Notes: generated by a model not told the origin, from the sequence alone. Counted from the stretch's first letter, positions 43,601 to 55,401 are shown. The stretch is DNA of 64,000 nt from Bolinopsis microptera (GCF_026151205.1 NC_087079.1:1700028-1764027); one strand, 5' to 3'. Program-made: numbers and translations.

Positions 43601-46513
43601 ACAGAGTGGGGAAGAATGTGGTTCCAGCTTTCCTGCAAGTGACAGCCCATACAATACTACCTCCAATCAAAGCCGGGGGAAATCTTCATTTATTATCACT
43701 CACCCGTCAGGTTCTGCTGCTAAAGATTTAAACGTATCCCATAGCTCCCCAACATCTCTTGATAGGAACCCTCAATCAGTTCTTGAGGAACCTTACATCG
43801 CAGCACTGAGTCCGTCTTCCGAGGTTCACTCAGATAATCTTACGTCTGGTTTAGTTGATCCTTTTCCAGTGATGCACAAGGAAGAGGATGTCGTGGATGA
43901 AAATGCACGAGGTGAAACGACTGAGATATATGTTGAACCTGTTTTAAAAGTTCTTGTCAAAAAACCTCCCAAATTCAAAATACCAAAAAAGAAAACCCCT
44001 GCACCCTGCACCTCCCCTTCTCCAGACCCTCTCCTTACATCACCCAGGAAGATCAAACAGTTCATTTCTTCATCCACCTCAGCCGAACAACCATCAGCAT
44101 CTACATTGTTCACACAAAGAAAGAAGAAGCAGCTCGATGTGATCATAACAAAGGAGCGTGCTCAACGTGAACAAGTTTTACAGGAATACTTGGGAAATGA
44201 GCAAGGAAATAAACCTGCTGAACTCCTAGACGAATCACTTAATTCTTCCCAGACACGCAAGAGAAGGAAGACAGATTCTCCAGAGCCACCGCACAAATTT
44301 GATTTAAGACACGTTCTCTCTTCTTCGAAAGTCTCCGCAAAGCCAGAGTGTAAGAGGACCAAACATAGGAGTACCGAGAGGAACAAAAGTAATGACTCCG
44401 AGATCGAGAAACGAAAATCTGAAAGAACCTCGAGAGAGTCCGATGAAAATACCAAGAAAAAATCCAAAGAAAAACGAGAGAAGGATCCTCAACTTGGCTT
44501 CAAAAGCAAGTTGTTTGACGCCCTTGCGGTTCTGAACACGAAAGAGCGAGCACTTAGAATTCCGGATAAAATGGCAGGGAGGCACGCCTCGTTAACTCAC
44601 TGGTTGGACAGTTGGAAAGATGACGAGGTAAGATTGAAGGAGTTGAGAACAACTCGACTTAAAATCAGAGACCCGAACTATCAACCCAGAGATTTGAGCA
44701 GGTTAAAGTTGAGCAACGTTCCCAAGACAGTCAAATTAAAACCCCAACCTGCCAAAAAGAAGGAGAGACGGGAGTTAACTTTGAATAAGGAGGATCCAGA
44801 GATTGTGTTCGGATGGAAGAATGCCAAACCAGACTCATGTCATATAAACATGTTTCCAGATCAGCAATCAGATACCACAAATACCCCAAATACCAGCAAA
44901 CCAGCCTCCATGAACCCTCTTCTTAATAAAGCTAATCCACGGATCAAAAAGAGCAATCCTCTCCTAAAAAAGAAGTCAGGAGGTGGTTACGGATCTAAGA
45001 TACAAGCTCCGAAGATATGGATAGAGTGTATAAAGAGAGCGGACGAGGCTCACTGTAATCCTAAACAGATCAGAAAGAAAACTGTGATAGACATCATGAC
45101 AAGTTAGTTTTTATCTGAACCAGTTTCACTGTCGGGTTTAAATTTAATTTTCTAATAAATCATTTTTATGAATTCTCTTTTTCGTAATAACCATTGTCTA
45201 TTTGTTATCTCAACTATATCCGTTATATTTTGTCGCTGAATAAAGCGAATAATTTGACACCAATCTTCTCTTTTCAGCCAAAACCTCTGGTCCCCTGAGC
45301 ACCCTACAAAGAGCACTGACTGCGAACGTTAAAGTTACAGTCATTACTAGGACCTTCAAAGGAATAAGGGGGGAATGTACCGGTTATCTTGTTGCTTATG
45401 ACAGATTCATGAACCTGGTAAGCAGAACCAACTCCTGAAACTCACTTTATCCACTTTATCCACTTCACCTTTCTTTTATAGCCTTAGCAATGATGACTGT
45501 ACACATTTTCGTTTGAAATTCTCTTCAGCAACGTCACGATTTGAAATATTTTAATTTGAAACAACAATTATTTTAACTTAACCACCATCTCCAGGCGTTG
45601 TCGGATGTAACAGAGCACTATAGAAGCTTGTACCACAACATGCCCGATGAAGACAAGGAGAAACAGCAATCTACCTCCCCAACCTTCTCCTCTGACGAGA
45701 AGTTCCAGTCTGATCCAACCTTTGTGGACTTCAAACGTTCCGTCACAGTTTCATTTGACCGGGATATGTTACAGGAGATCAAATCACCCTCCCAGTCTCC
45801 GGAGAGGACTGACACTAGCAAACAGGAGACAGTACTTGATAGAGGAGGTGTTAGGTCACCTGGTGATGTCGAGATGTCACCCGGTGCTAGCATAAGATCA
45901 CCCTCATTGTCTCCACCTTCATCAGAAAACAATTCACCTGGTGAGCACTCTCAGTATTTTTTAATTAAGCCTGGCTGTGAGTGTTTGTTGTACTATTAGC
46001 CTGGCATTTACATATTATGTATATAATTATTATTTTTTACTTTTGTTATCTTGACGCCACGTTTTTCGTACCAAGAGCATTGAAACCACATATTATTGCC
46101 TTTTAGTAATTTTTCTCCGATTTCAGCGAAACAACATATCACTAAAAAGAAGGGCAGGACTTTGCCTGGACTACTTGGATGGTCACGTATGACTCCCGAG
46201 CACAGAAAATTCAAGTGAGTATTTGGAACTTTAAGTTTATCCTTAATTTTATGGACTGTTTAGGACTTCATTTTGTGGCGACTGCATAAATAACACCAGC
46301 AGTCCCTTGGTTTTATTTAGATCTTACTCTTTAAAGTTTCGTTCAACTTCAAGTAACTTCAATATTTTAGAAACATCTTGATGTGCGACTATTACAAACC
46401 ATCTGATATAACTCTTAATTTGCAGGTACACGAAGAACTGTATAACGACCCGATACTGTAAACAAGTCTTCCTTCGCGGAGACAACATCGTCCTAGTCAG
46501 ATTAGTCGAATAG
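31619..46513 (+). CDS. LSM11: PHD finger-LSM11 fusion: giant U7 snRNP LSm11-like protein
   Basis: Ten exons: 31619-31741, 37688-37919, 38077-38255, 38413-38867, 39047-39185, 39336-45102, 45278-45417, 45595-45940, 46127-46214 and 46426-46513, about 2518 residues, in frame throughout. Residues 1-180 are acidic Ser-rich. Residues ~310-355 form a PHD finger split over exons 4-5 (CSCRGEEYG, MVQCEKCSEW, then YHNGCLDLT and VFYCTTCH). Exon 6, 5.8 kb, is disordered and dense in S/T-P sites. Its end (FKSKLFDALAVL) may match the LSM11 N-terminus. Sm1 (VITRTFKGIRGECTGYL, then AYDRFMNLALSDVTEHYR) and Sm2 (QVFLRGDNIVLVRL) are split by a long insert, as in LSM11. LSM11 with LSM10 replaces SmD1/D2 in the U7 snRNP that cuts histone pre-mRNA. 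Human LSM11 is 360 aa with no PHD. Exon 1 is the least certain exon: 5.9 kb away, phase 0, and with matching composition. Confidence 0.82.
32225..32292 (-). pseudogene. Remnant of a signal-peptide exon of the Cys-rich family
   Basis: On the minus strand an ATG at 32292 starts a signal-peptide region almost identical to that of the gene at 32710-33288. About 83 bp of the mature part is then missing, and the frame no longer fits the shared GTTAG splice donor. No exon 2 follows at lower coordinates. It is a decayed third copy of the tandem unit. Confidence 0.7.
32710..33288 (-). CDS. Small secreted Cys-rich protein, copy B
   Basis: Exon 1 33288-33138 and exon 2 32885-32710 (minus strand) join in phase 1 to give 108 residues. 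A signal peptide (FLKTAIIVLALIAVAST) is followed by an acidic stretch, one Cys in exon 1, and five Cys in exon 2 with the pattern PCAP, GRCCGD, GKCPS, KRKCR. A conserved end reads TPEWYENNP. Six Cys would allow three disulfides. I do not recognise the family. It lies in the first intron of PHD-LSM11 on the opposite strand and is a tandem paralogue of copy C. Intron and flanks are almost identical between B and C, but the mature proteins differ widely. A defensive or venom-like role is possible but not shown. Confidence 0.7.
33695..34237 (-). CDS. Small secreted Cys-rich protein, copy C
   Basis: Exon 1 34237-34093 and exon 2 33867-33695 (minus strand) join in phase 1 to give 105 residues. The hydrophobic start TAIIVLALIAVAST equals that of copy B but lacks B's first residues. 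Exon 1 has one Cys (KWCYI), and exon 2 has six (DMCQQ, GRCCGN, KRCPCY, KRTCR), seven in all. The odd number suggests a free or intermolecular Cys. The tail PPEWYEKNP is shared with B. The ATG overlaps the TGA of copy D by the bases ATGA, inside an exon that has its own splice acceptor at 34287. Family and function are unknown. Confidence 0.65.
34234..34653 (-). CDS. Secreted paralogue D with shortened second exon
   Basis: Exon 1 34653-34386 and a short second exon 34286-34234 (minus strand), phase 1, give 106 residues. The N-terminus has a strong signal or anchor segment (WRLSLLILLIIVLLVG), then a Lys/Arg/Glu-rich stretch (KAKKKQRREERTD). A block ENWCPIYDVDRDENKFDWF follows, which aligns with the end of exon 1 in copies B and C and uses the same donor phase. 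The second exon adds only DFSACWKEG and a few residues before TGA. It thus lacks the Cys-rich module and appears to be the head of an older family member whose exon 2 was cut and fused to copy C's first exon. Confidence 0.55.
34654..35169. other. Gene-free part of PHD-LSM11 intron 1
   Basis: AT-rich. It should contain the promoter of the minus-strand Cys-rich genes. Nothing further is recognised. Confidence 0.4.
35170..35943 (-). repeat. Penelope inverted arm, left
   Basis: The reverse complement of 36556-37329, aligning without gaps (paired coordinates sum to 72499). The outer end is TCTTTTATTC, the inner end GTACAG. Confidence 0.9.
35550..36555 (-). pseudogene. Penelope-like element ORF: RT end + GIY-YIG endonuclease
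   Basis: The protein begins within the RT palm/thumb (SRFYDDLNG, then FVPFLNTEIKID and the GIVHSRLYRKP block of Penelope RTs). It continues through a linker with NKRKRRKRIN and a Cys-rich CTTSNCRTCAAL. It ends with a GIY-YIG domain: TVYHITCEVDNC, then YGGETYRPIKCRFDEHYR. The fingers and catalytic YxDD region are absent. The open frame runs ~20 codons further, to 36614, into the inverted arm; those residues are not original. TGA lies at 35550-35552. Penelope elements prime reverse transcription with the GIY-YIG nick. Confidence 0.82.
36556..37329 (+). repeat. Penelope inverted arm, right (carries a second GIY-YIG fragment)
   Basis: The inverted copy encodes the GIY-YIG end of the ORF on the plus strand, finishing with TGA at 36947-36949, but has no start of its own. 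Confidence 0.9.
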
Positions 46514-47805
46514 GAGGAGCTTCTTAAATTGGAAACTCTAAAACTAAAACCCCCTGGAACAGTTATAGTGTGTACTGTGTTGGGATAGACTGAAAGAAGA
46601 GTCGTATTTATTACATCCCAAGTCTGAAGTCAATGATTCGCTGCTCAGAAGTTGAACCTAAATTCAAAGAGTTCTATTAGTCTCCCAGTTTGTACAATTC
46701 GTCAGGATCTAGTATTGGTGATGTGTACAAGATACTGTTCGTTTTAAAATTAAACATCATCAACGCATTATATTATTAGTCTATTCACAGATGCTCAAGG
46801 AGTTGATAGACGTAAAGTTTTAGAGTTTAAAAATGAAATCTTTTTTGCTATTATCAGACAAACATAATGATTTGTTTTTCAAGTAAATGGCTCTGAATTG
46901 CTTTGAGCAATGAGCATAATCAGATTTAACAATGAACCAACCTTAGCCTATTTAATTATAATATCAATTTATTTGTTATGCTAATATTCTATTCATAATG
47001 ATTACTGTTTTTGTAGAGGCGACTAATTTTGACGACGAATTAAAGATAAAAAGTTGATATTTCTCAATAATTCAATGGAAAAGTAATGTTATGCGTTTGA
47101 TAATGACTGCTGAAACATAATTGCAATTCAGTCGTCGTAATTAGTCGCTGTTTCATATTTCTACCATCTAAGCTTTTTAAGTTTATATTTCACGTAATTT
47201 GTATTTCTTTAACTTCTTATCAAACAATAATACTCTTCATGTTATTTAAAACTATTTTTGCTTAGATGATGGAAATAAAAATGTGTACATAGAACATTCT
47301 GCAAAACCTCATTTACAATATAATTCATGCTGTGCCAGCATGGCTTCAAGTACAAACTCTAATAACTTCAAATCAAGCAGCTGGAAAATAGTTTTACTCC
47401 TTAACTGGACATTAGAAAGTCTTCATAAATAAACCTTTTGCTTGAAACATTTTCGCAATTCTTACAATCTTTTTTAAATGAATTTTATTGAAAGGCGGGT
47501 CTATTTAGTTCAAACATTTCATGCTCGCTTTGATGCAAATGGATGCTGAAAATGATTTATGTATAATCTATGAAACATAAAAGATCGAAGTTAATTTCAA
47601 GGATCATTTCCTGATCACAGAGCTTGGTTAAGTGTTAGGTTTATATAAAATAGTTGATTGCTCTCCATTGTGCTGACAAGCAATAATAGAGGATAAAAAC
47701 GTGAAATAAAAAGACATCTAACATATTATGTACTCAGTCAAAATTATTTAAAATCTAAAACAAATGTTACAACTTCCAAAATTTCTATCCAAGATTAAGA
47801 ATTTG
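46514..47805. other. 3' flanks of convergent PHD-LSM11 and calpain genes
   Basis: AT-rich with no ORF of note. Candidate poly(A) signals for the plus-strand gene are AATAAA near 47273 and 47427. It contains the inverted-repeat element at 47019-47148. Confidence 0.45.
47019..47148. repeat. Short inverted-repeat element
   Basis: The ends GCGACTAATTTTGACGACGA and TCGTCGTAATTAGTCGC are inverted copies with a 3-bp difference. They enclose ~93 AT-rich bases. This is a MITE-sized relic. Confidence 0.65.
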
Positions 47806-47888
47806 TTTATTAAAAACGCATAATATAACGGGTTCTCTTTAATAGCATCTGAATAATAAAATTGGTTTAGAACTATCAGTTCATCACA

Positions 47889-50800
47889 CTAGTAGATTTC
47901 ATTTAGATGTATGCTGCCTATATAATACAAAATCAGTCCTTTGAGTTTCACTGATTCCCTCCGTTCCACAATGTTTCTTTTCTTTACTCCAGCTCCCTGT
48001 AATGATTAGTTTAACATATCAGTAATTTTGTCATGAACTGTGATATTCCCTACCCCCTATACTGTGTAGGGAAGTAAGATACGATCACACTAACCAACTC
48101 TATGTTCGCCTTCTACATTTTATTGAAATGTAACATTATAAAACATTATATAATATTATATAACATAACATTATATAACATAACATTATACAACATTATA
48201 ATGGAATGTGAAAATGGAAATAAGTACGTACACAACGTTAGCTTCATCCTCAGTGAATATCTTGATAAGGAAGTCTCCTTCCACATCCTGTTCGAAGGTT
48301 GAGGGTATCACCACGTACGTTCCAATTTCTAACTTGAACTTACCATAGATCTGAAACAAAGGTCATCAAATTAGAACACTTAAATTTGATATTCATTAAA
48401 ATAGCACACGACGATTTATATCTGTCAGGATTCCCGAAATAACTAATGGGAAGCTTTATGTGATATTAGCCAGTGTCAATCACTACCAAATACAAAAGTC
48501 TTTTTACCACGTTCTAGTAACCAATAGTAACCACTAGTAATCACTATAATCACTAAAAAAGTCTAGTAACCAATAGTAACCACTAGTAATCACTAGTAAC
48601 CACTACAAAAGTCTAGTAACCACTAGTAAAATCCCGTACCTGTCGGGTGTTTGTGTATTTTGTTTTCCCTGCAGTACTACTTCCTCTCTTAGATGCAAGT
48701 TTTCCTGTGTTCCCGTCTGGTACCTGAAGTGGTTTCAAATCTATTTTCAAAATTGACTTGAGACTTATTTATTATTGGAATTGGTAAATCCTAGAAACTT
48801 CATTTCAAGGTTTCTGAATCTATGATTTGGGTCTGTTGCACACCTTAAAGATTCTGTATCCAATAGTGAGGTTCTCCCTGTCCTCAATCCTCAGATCCCT
48901 CTGTTCCAGAACAATCTGTACAGTCTCATCGTCCTCCTCCAGGATCACGAACTGCACTTGAGGGTTGGTGAAGTAGGATTGGGGGTTGTTGGCGCACCCT
49001 CCTGCAGTCTCTCCTGCTACCCACGCTCCTCGTATCTCCTTCATGTGCCACTGTGGGGATAATGAGAGGATTAAAATATTTATAACAGAAACAAGTCCTT
49101 CCATTAGAACGGCCCTCCTTGTAAAATCGAATTTTGAATATTAAGAAGTATAATCTTAGAAATGTGCGTTAAAGCTAACAATCTACGGGTATTGGTTTAC
49201 AAATGACACACTAACCTTCTTCCTTAAAAGACTGACATCAGTGTTTATTATTCTACAGAGGGTCACATTATCAAAGTTAGCGACCACATCATTGTACTCC
49301 ATCCAGAACTCTCCATCATCCTCATTTGAGAAGTCCAGCTCTTTCTTTTGCGAGTCTGATATCTCACCCCATTTTGGATCACTAGAAATGTCAGAGTTTA
49401 GTAACTTTTTTTAGTAGTGCAATATGTAAACTTCTGTGTGATTTAACAGCCAAACAAAAATAATATGGTTAACTTGGATAAATTTTAGAAGACATACTCG
49501 TCGCTCCATTTGCCCTTCCATTCAGTGTCTCCCCAGGGGTTCCTGATCTTCACCAGTTTGTGTTTGCCATCCATACCAAGGAACCCTAACGATAACTGAA
49601 AACAATGGACACGGTGATCATTTCAGTAGTTAGTTTTACTTGTCATATTCAAAGCTATCATGTAGTGAATCCCCCCACCCCTCTCATGTAGTGAGGCCCC
49701 ACAACATCTCTCAAACGTACCTCGTAACATCTAATAATAGTGTAAGCGTGTCCTACAATAAGACCATTATCCCTCTTAGATTCACTCCCCTCTCCAGCCT
49801 GTATCACCATACTAGCATTGACCAGAGAATCTCGGGACAGGGCTTTGTGGAGATCTTTGAACAGTTCAGCTCGAGCTTCCTCGTCGTCATGGATATTAGC
49901 TTTTTTGAAGTCTACGTACTGACTGAAAGTCGACATTTAGAAGGGCCAATAAGCTAGATTATTTGGGTAATATCTGCATGACAATTAAATTTTTGTCATC
50001 CGGTAAAGGCAGTGGTAGTAACTCCATTAAAGCAGAATCTATAAAGCAGTATTACGAGTAGAAATTATTCAATTTCATCGTTTGATTTTATAGATATAAA
50101 ACCATTAGACCCCTGATGGCAGTCTGATAAATTCCCTACCTAACTCCGCCAGTAAGATCGGACAGAGCATCAGCTGAGGACCCTGAATCTAGAGCTTCGT
50201 AACTTCCTGCCAACCTAGAAACAGAACAATAATAATTAGAGACAGAACAAAAATTAGTTTATAAAGTTGTAGTGGTATTAAACTCCGAAAGTTTTTGTCA
50301 CATCGGGCATCGCTGTCGAATTTAAATTTTAGTGATTTTCTCCGTGCATTTCTCGATATGATTGCAGCTGTTGATGTGACAGAGTAACCGTGACGGTAAC
50401 CATAGGTAACCGTGACGGTAACCATAGGTAACCGTGACGGTAACCATGACGGTAACCATGACAGTAACTCACTTAGCATAAGCCTTCTCCAGGAAAGCAC
50501 ACCAGAACTCGTTAGGGTCCGCACTGTGCATGAAGGCGAGTCTTCCGTTCTTAGTTGGTAGGTAGTCGTCCACAACCACCTCTACCCACTCTCCAAACCG
50601 GTAGAATCTAAAGAGCAGGATTCCAGCGTGGTCCTCAGAGTTCAGTTCCTGTTTCTCTTGGTGGGGTATCACCTGTAATAATACCCGGGTAATTATCACT
50701 CAGTCAACCAAGTCATGAGATGATTTTAGGTACAGCTTTTAACTTGAGTGTAACTGTAAACATGATATTGGAAATGTGTACCTCTTTGACGAGTTCGTCG

Positions 50801-51465
50801 TGAAGAGCGAAGCATGCGACAGAGGCCACGAACCAGCAGTTCCCAATACCGCCCTGTTTCACGTCATCTTCACAGTGACCTCCCACGAACAACATTGCTT
50901 CCGGGCTGATCTCCTGGAAGGTGATAAGTCGAGTCAGTGATATTTTGTTGTAAAATAGTATCGGGTAGGTTATAATACGTTGAAATTCTTTAGATGGCAG
51001 TCCAACTTCTTTCGCGGGCAGATATTGAACACTGATGGTTCATGTAATTCAGCGATCATTATCTACCCACGATCGCTGAATTCCATGATCTTGAGAACTA
51101 CCCGTTTTACTGACATGGACTCTTTTCCACTCAATTTCCTTTTTGGGGTTCCCTTCCCATAGCGAAGTGTCGTTTGGTCCGAACTCAGGGTCAGTCCAGC
51201 CTTCACCTGCTTTCAAACACTGCTTCTTAATCTGAAGAGATGTTTTGTTTGCCGATGTAAATACACAACATGTGATAATTTCCACTACTTTGAGAAACTG
51301 TGGGGTGCTGTACTCGGGTCTCAGTATTTAATTAATTTTCATTAAAACCCGCCATTGCATTGTATAATATTGTCTTATCAACCTTACCTTATCATAGTTT
51401 TGGTCCTTGTATTTTGGCAAACTAGAGTCGGACAGCTTGCCCGATAGAGCGTCTATTAAACCCAT
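47889..51465 (-). CDS. Calpain cysteine protease lacking EF hands
   Basis: Minus-strand exons: 51465-51388, 51231-51115, 50913-50782, 50672-50473, 50214-50140, 49922-49721, 49595-49498, 49381-49216, 49050-48844, 48723-48640, 48350-48228 and, less surely, 47996-47889. All junctions keep frame, and the sum is about 529 residues. It starts MGLIDALSGKL. The protease core has GGIGNCWFVA with the active Cys, VGHAYTI with the active His, and KIRNPWGDTEW with the active Asn. A calpain beta-sandwich (domain III) follows (WMEYNDV, then the CANNPQSYFTNPQ strand and VVIPSTFEQDVEGDFLIKIF). No penta-EF-hand domain follows, so it is an atypical calpain unless more exons exist. A poly(A) signal (TTTATT on plus, 47806-47811) lies 78 bp past the proposed stop, which supports a short C-terminus. 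Calpains are calcium-activated cytosolic proteases that cut substrates at a few sites. Confidence 0.82.
48120..48202. repeat. AT-rich simple repeat (ACATTATA units)
   Basis: About nine diverged copies of ACATTATA or ATATTATA in the last calpain intron. Confidence 0.7.
48482..48630. repeat. Short repeat of TAGTAACCACTAG type in a calpain intron
   Basis: TAGTAACCA(A/C)TAGTAA and TAGTAATCACTA units recur, with a larger ~60-bp duplication starting AAAAGTCTAGTAACC. Confidence 0.75.
50385..50466. repeat. 20-bp tandem repeat GTGACGGTAACCATAGGTAA in a calpain intron
   Basis: Three full units, then shortened GACGGTAACCAT units. Confidence 0.85.
51041..51087. repeat. 17-bp-arm hairpin in calpain intron 2
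   Basis: CATGTAATTCAGCGATC and GATCGCTGAATTCCATG pair with two mismatches around a 13-base loop. Confidence 0.7.
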
Positions 51466-52855
51466 CCTAATAATATTGATGTTATCATACAATTATTATC
51501 TAATCAAGCTTTGAAAACAAATAACTGCAGCGATTAGAATTAAGCAAGTAAAGGAATTATCATCAGTCAGATATTGGTCAACATTCTATAAGTATGAACT
51601 GTGTGAGGCAGGAATGAGCAATGAACAACAGTGAAAGTCGATACATTCAAGCTAGAGAATAGCCACATTATAAGAACAACAACAAAAGACACAAGGTGCC
51701 GACTCAGAGACAAGACAATTCACATCCTCATGACACAATTATCAGTTTATGTTGACTTAATGAAGTAAAGATAGCAATAACTCAATCTTTACTATAAAAC
51801 TGCAGAATTCACACTGAGGAATTTCCGGAATGGAAATAAAATTATCCCTGATCGATTTATCAATATCTGTGTAATGTGAGGCTGCAAATGAGTACAAAAG
51901 TAGAGGCCTATAATGTTAGAAATGAAATTAAACAGCTAATGATCCAATTCGTACTCTATTCTCATGATAATGAAACACATGAAATTGAGGGTAGTAATTG
52001 TATATACCAGACGTTATAGTCTTGTCGCTGTACATGTAATTGTAGTGTGTACTGTATAATAATAGCATGTTGTTGGACTCACGCCAGCAATCTCTTGAAC
52101 AGGACGAGGAACCACAAGAAATAACAATAGTTACAAGAACAAAGAAACAAAGATAGAATTTTAGCACCTCAAGGTGACAAGGTCGCTGTGTACACACAGC
52201 TTTAAGTGCCACCTGGGTTTGTATCAAAACAAGTCACAACTCATTATTCATCGGAAACGGCCACCTGGAATCTGGATCAATAGGTGTCGTTCACATATTA
52301 CGTAATCAAAGTTTACAAGTTATAAGAAAGAAAGTAAGACAACAACAAAACAAGACCGTTCCCAGCTGACGAAAACAACTATATAACCTGAAAATCACTG
52401 CCACAAACAGCCTGGCATTTAAAACTCACTCCATACTAACTAACTATAACACATAACACCTGAACAACAACATGAGGCGATGTGAACTCTTTACTGTTTA
52501 GCTCCGCGGCATTACCAGCTCGAAACTGAACAGCTTGTAATTCAACTCGCAGAGACGTCGAGACTTGCTAAAATTGCGCTATGTAGTGTTGATAGTTGAA
52601 TTGTAGTCCTGCACGCGCTTTTTATAACGGTCCTTAATAGATGTGTATGTAGATGTAATTACATGTATCGTGATGTGTACTTACTACTTATGACCCGTAC
52701 ATTAGTGTACATTGTACATGCATACAAGGCCCTGTGAGCATGTACAATGTACGGTTAGTTCTAAATAACTCTGTGCTATGAAAATTAGATATTCTCTTGC
52801 ACTTTTAAGCATGTGAAAATACTGCAACTGGGTGATGTAGAATTAGTGCTAGCAT
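51466..52855. other. Upstream flank of calpain, no gene seen
   Basis: AT-rich, no coding signal. A diverged ~70-bp similarity links 52145-52215 and 53325-53400 (a CGCTGTGT then GCCACCTGG pattern), so part of this DNA is duplicated. Confidence 0.4.
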
Positions 52856-53180
52856 GCACTCTGGTAACTGTAAACAGTGCACTCTGGTAACTGTAAACAG
52901 TGTACTCTGGTAACTGTAAACAGTGTACTCTGGTAACTGTAAACAGTGCACTCTGGTAACTGTAAACAGTGTACTGTAAAGTGTAAACAGTGTACTAGTG
53001 TAAAGTGTAAACAGTGTACTAGTGTAAAGTGTAAACAGTGTACTGTAAAGTGTAAACAGTGTACTAGTGTAAAGTGTAAACAGTGTACTCTGGTAACTGT
53101 AAACAGTGTACTCTGGTAACTGTAAACAGTGCACTCTGGTAACTGTAAACAGTGTACTGTAAAGTGTAAATAGTGTACTG
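52856..53180. repeat. ~24-bp minisatellite with two unit types
   Basis: Units GCACTCTGGTAACTGTAAAC + AGT and GTACTAGTGTAAAGTGTAAAC + AGT alternate in blocks over 325 bp, sharing the GTAAACAGTG core. The minus-strand ORFs of 112-129 residues here simply translate the repeat. Confidence 0.95.
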
Positions 53181-55401
53181 TAAGCATAGACCATAGTACT
53201 ACTATTATACTATACTGTAGAAACTAACTATAAAAGGGGAATGTTACACATAAAGCTCACAGATTATACATTTGCACAGGAACGACTGTGCATGGACCTA
53301 TTTAAGGTGTGTAGAAGTAGATAGAATTTCAGCACATAAAGGCCGCTGTGTTATAGTGTGTAGGTACACTTTACTGCAGCAAGCCACCTGGCTTTCTATC
53401 TGCTCATTATCTTCCAGAAACTACTACCTGGGCCTAGTGATTAAACGTGCAATGCCCGGCAGAGATCCTAGAAAATCAAATCTATGTGAAGATATGTATT
53501 CAATAAACATATAAAGTCAGTTATATGAACGTTCATTCGATCAGTTTCATTGACAGCAATAAACAGGAACGCACTACGATAAGAAAACTAGCGTACGATC
53601 AGGAAATAGTTCAGTGAACAATAAACACGGGAATGTCCCGCAAGCTATGAGGAATTGTTGTAACTTTAACTAATAACTTTAAGTGTGCTGTTGTGTAACA
53701 ATGTTGTGGAACTATAACGCATTCCATTTCTACACAACTGAGAGCTAATTGAAAGAGTAGAGGGTATAGTCTATTAGAGTTATAATCAATAATAGTAGCG
53801 TGTATTAAAAAGCAACACGTTAAATAATGTATCAATATCGTTATTATCACCTTGTTACATAGCTGTGACCTGCAGAATACCAGATATGTCACATTATTAT
53901 GTCACATTATTGCTCACACACGCAGGATCTGAGCTCACTATGTCAGCCCTCAACAAGAACACGTATTGTATGTTAAACTTCTACATAAAACATATTTAGC
54001 ATATTATTCCTTGTCCTAGTAACCATAACACATTGTCTGCGTAACAATGTTCGGTTTTCGAGGCGGGTTCTCAGAAGCAGAGTATAACAGTGTCATCCAT
54101 GTGTAACATGTTACAAAGAAAATGACAATGATCAACTAAAAACTGCGTGCAGATTCTAGCCACAATCTCAATTCAAACAGCAATTAAGTAACAACTAGTT
54201 TGTATCAACCGCAAGCCATTAATTTACAAGTAAAATTGAAATAACAGCAAACTTTGTTACCTACTGCAATGTTTGTTTAGCCGGTACCTATTTAGTTAAG
54301 ACAAACTACACTAATTTCAAGAAATGTTCAATGGTAGTTTTGACTAATGTTTTACTAAGGATTAGTAACGGAAACCAGTAATCATACGCTGTTCAGTGTT
54401 CATATTATCTTATTATATAATACTAGCCCGTTGTCACAGCGAGGAAGCTAATAGTAGTCAGTTTTTATCGCATCAAAAAAAATCCGTCACAACCGAAGAT
54501 ACAACCGAATAAAATGTAGCTCGCAGTGAAAACAACGTAGGTCATAGAATTACTACAAAGTCGATCAAAATATCGCTCGCAAATCTTTGTACGTGCATGT
54601 GCGCGTTCAACACCGTTACCATGGTAACTATGCAACTTCTTATTTTTCATCTAATTTGCACGTGGACGGTCGTACAGACGACAAACAACAAACAAACATA
54701 ATCCTTCGAATTAATCAACAAGTGACAAATTGCCGGTACAGGTCTCTCCAAAACTTTAAAACTAACGTTTTATGTAAAGATAATATTACAAGATAATGTG
54801 GGTAGATAACGAGCGGTGTTGGGGATTATATTAAATTTAAACGCAGTATCACGTTGTCTCACGTCGTGATCCTCATCGTACCGCGGCCCACAACCGGCCC
54901 ACAACGTGAAGCATCACGAACGCCACACACATTCAGTTACACTGCACACCTATTATAAACAAAAGGCACCGGATAAGATAATAGAAAAATATCAGATCCT
55001 AAATTATGCAGTTGGCAGTACAAGTTCAACTACAAAGTAGGAAGTGGAAATGCTGGTCACGACTGTCGACTCAGGAGTTAACGAGTAATACTCGTATATA
55101 AACCTACGACTCAGGAGTTATTTTATGTGCATTATTAATTTGTGAAAATTTTAATCGAAGTCAAATTTTAGTACACAAAATGAAATTTCGTGTATCGTAC
55201 TTTTTTTATTTCAACTTCTTAATCTGATTCTTACTTAAATTTTGTTGAACAAACATTTTTGAACAACGGTTTACTAGGCGTATAGTAAGGATGTTGGCCT
55301 GAAGTTCTGGGGTCAGAAAAATTACTTACTCGATTTGTGGTTTCCGGACGATTCAATAATTAAATAAAGGGCATTTAAATTTAATATAGCGGGAGCACTC
55401 A
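53181..55401. other. Gene-free AT-rich stretch
   Basis: No coding region supported on either strand. ORFs up to ~93 codons here have no family features. Confidence 0.4.

Noticed and set aside
43826-44585. Antisense ORFs in PHD-LSM11 exon 6
   Set aside because: Shadows of the long coding exon.
52805-53194. 112- and 129-codon minus-strand ORFs
   Set aside because: Translations of the 24-bp minisatellite.
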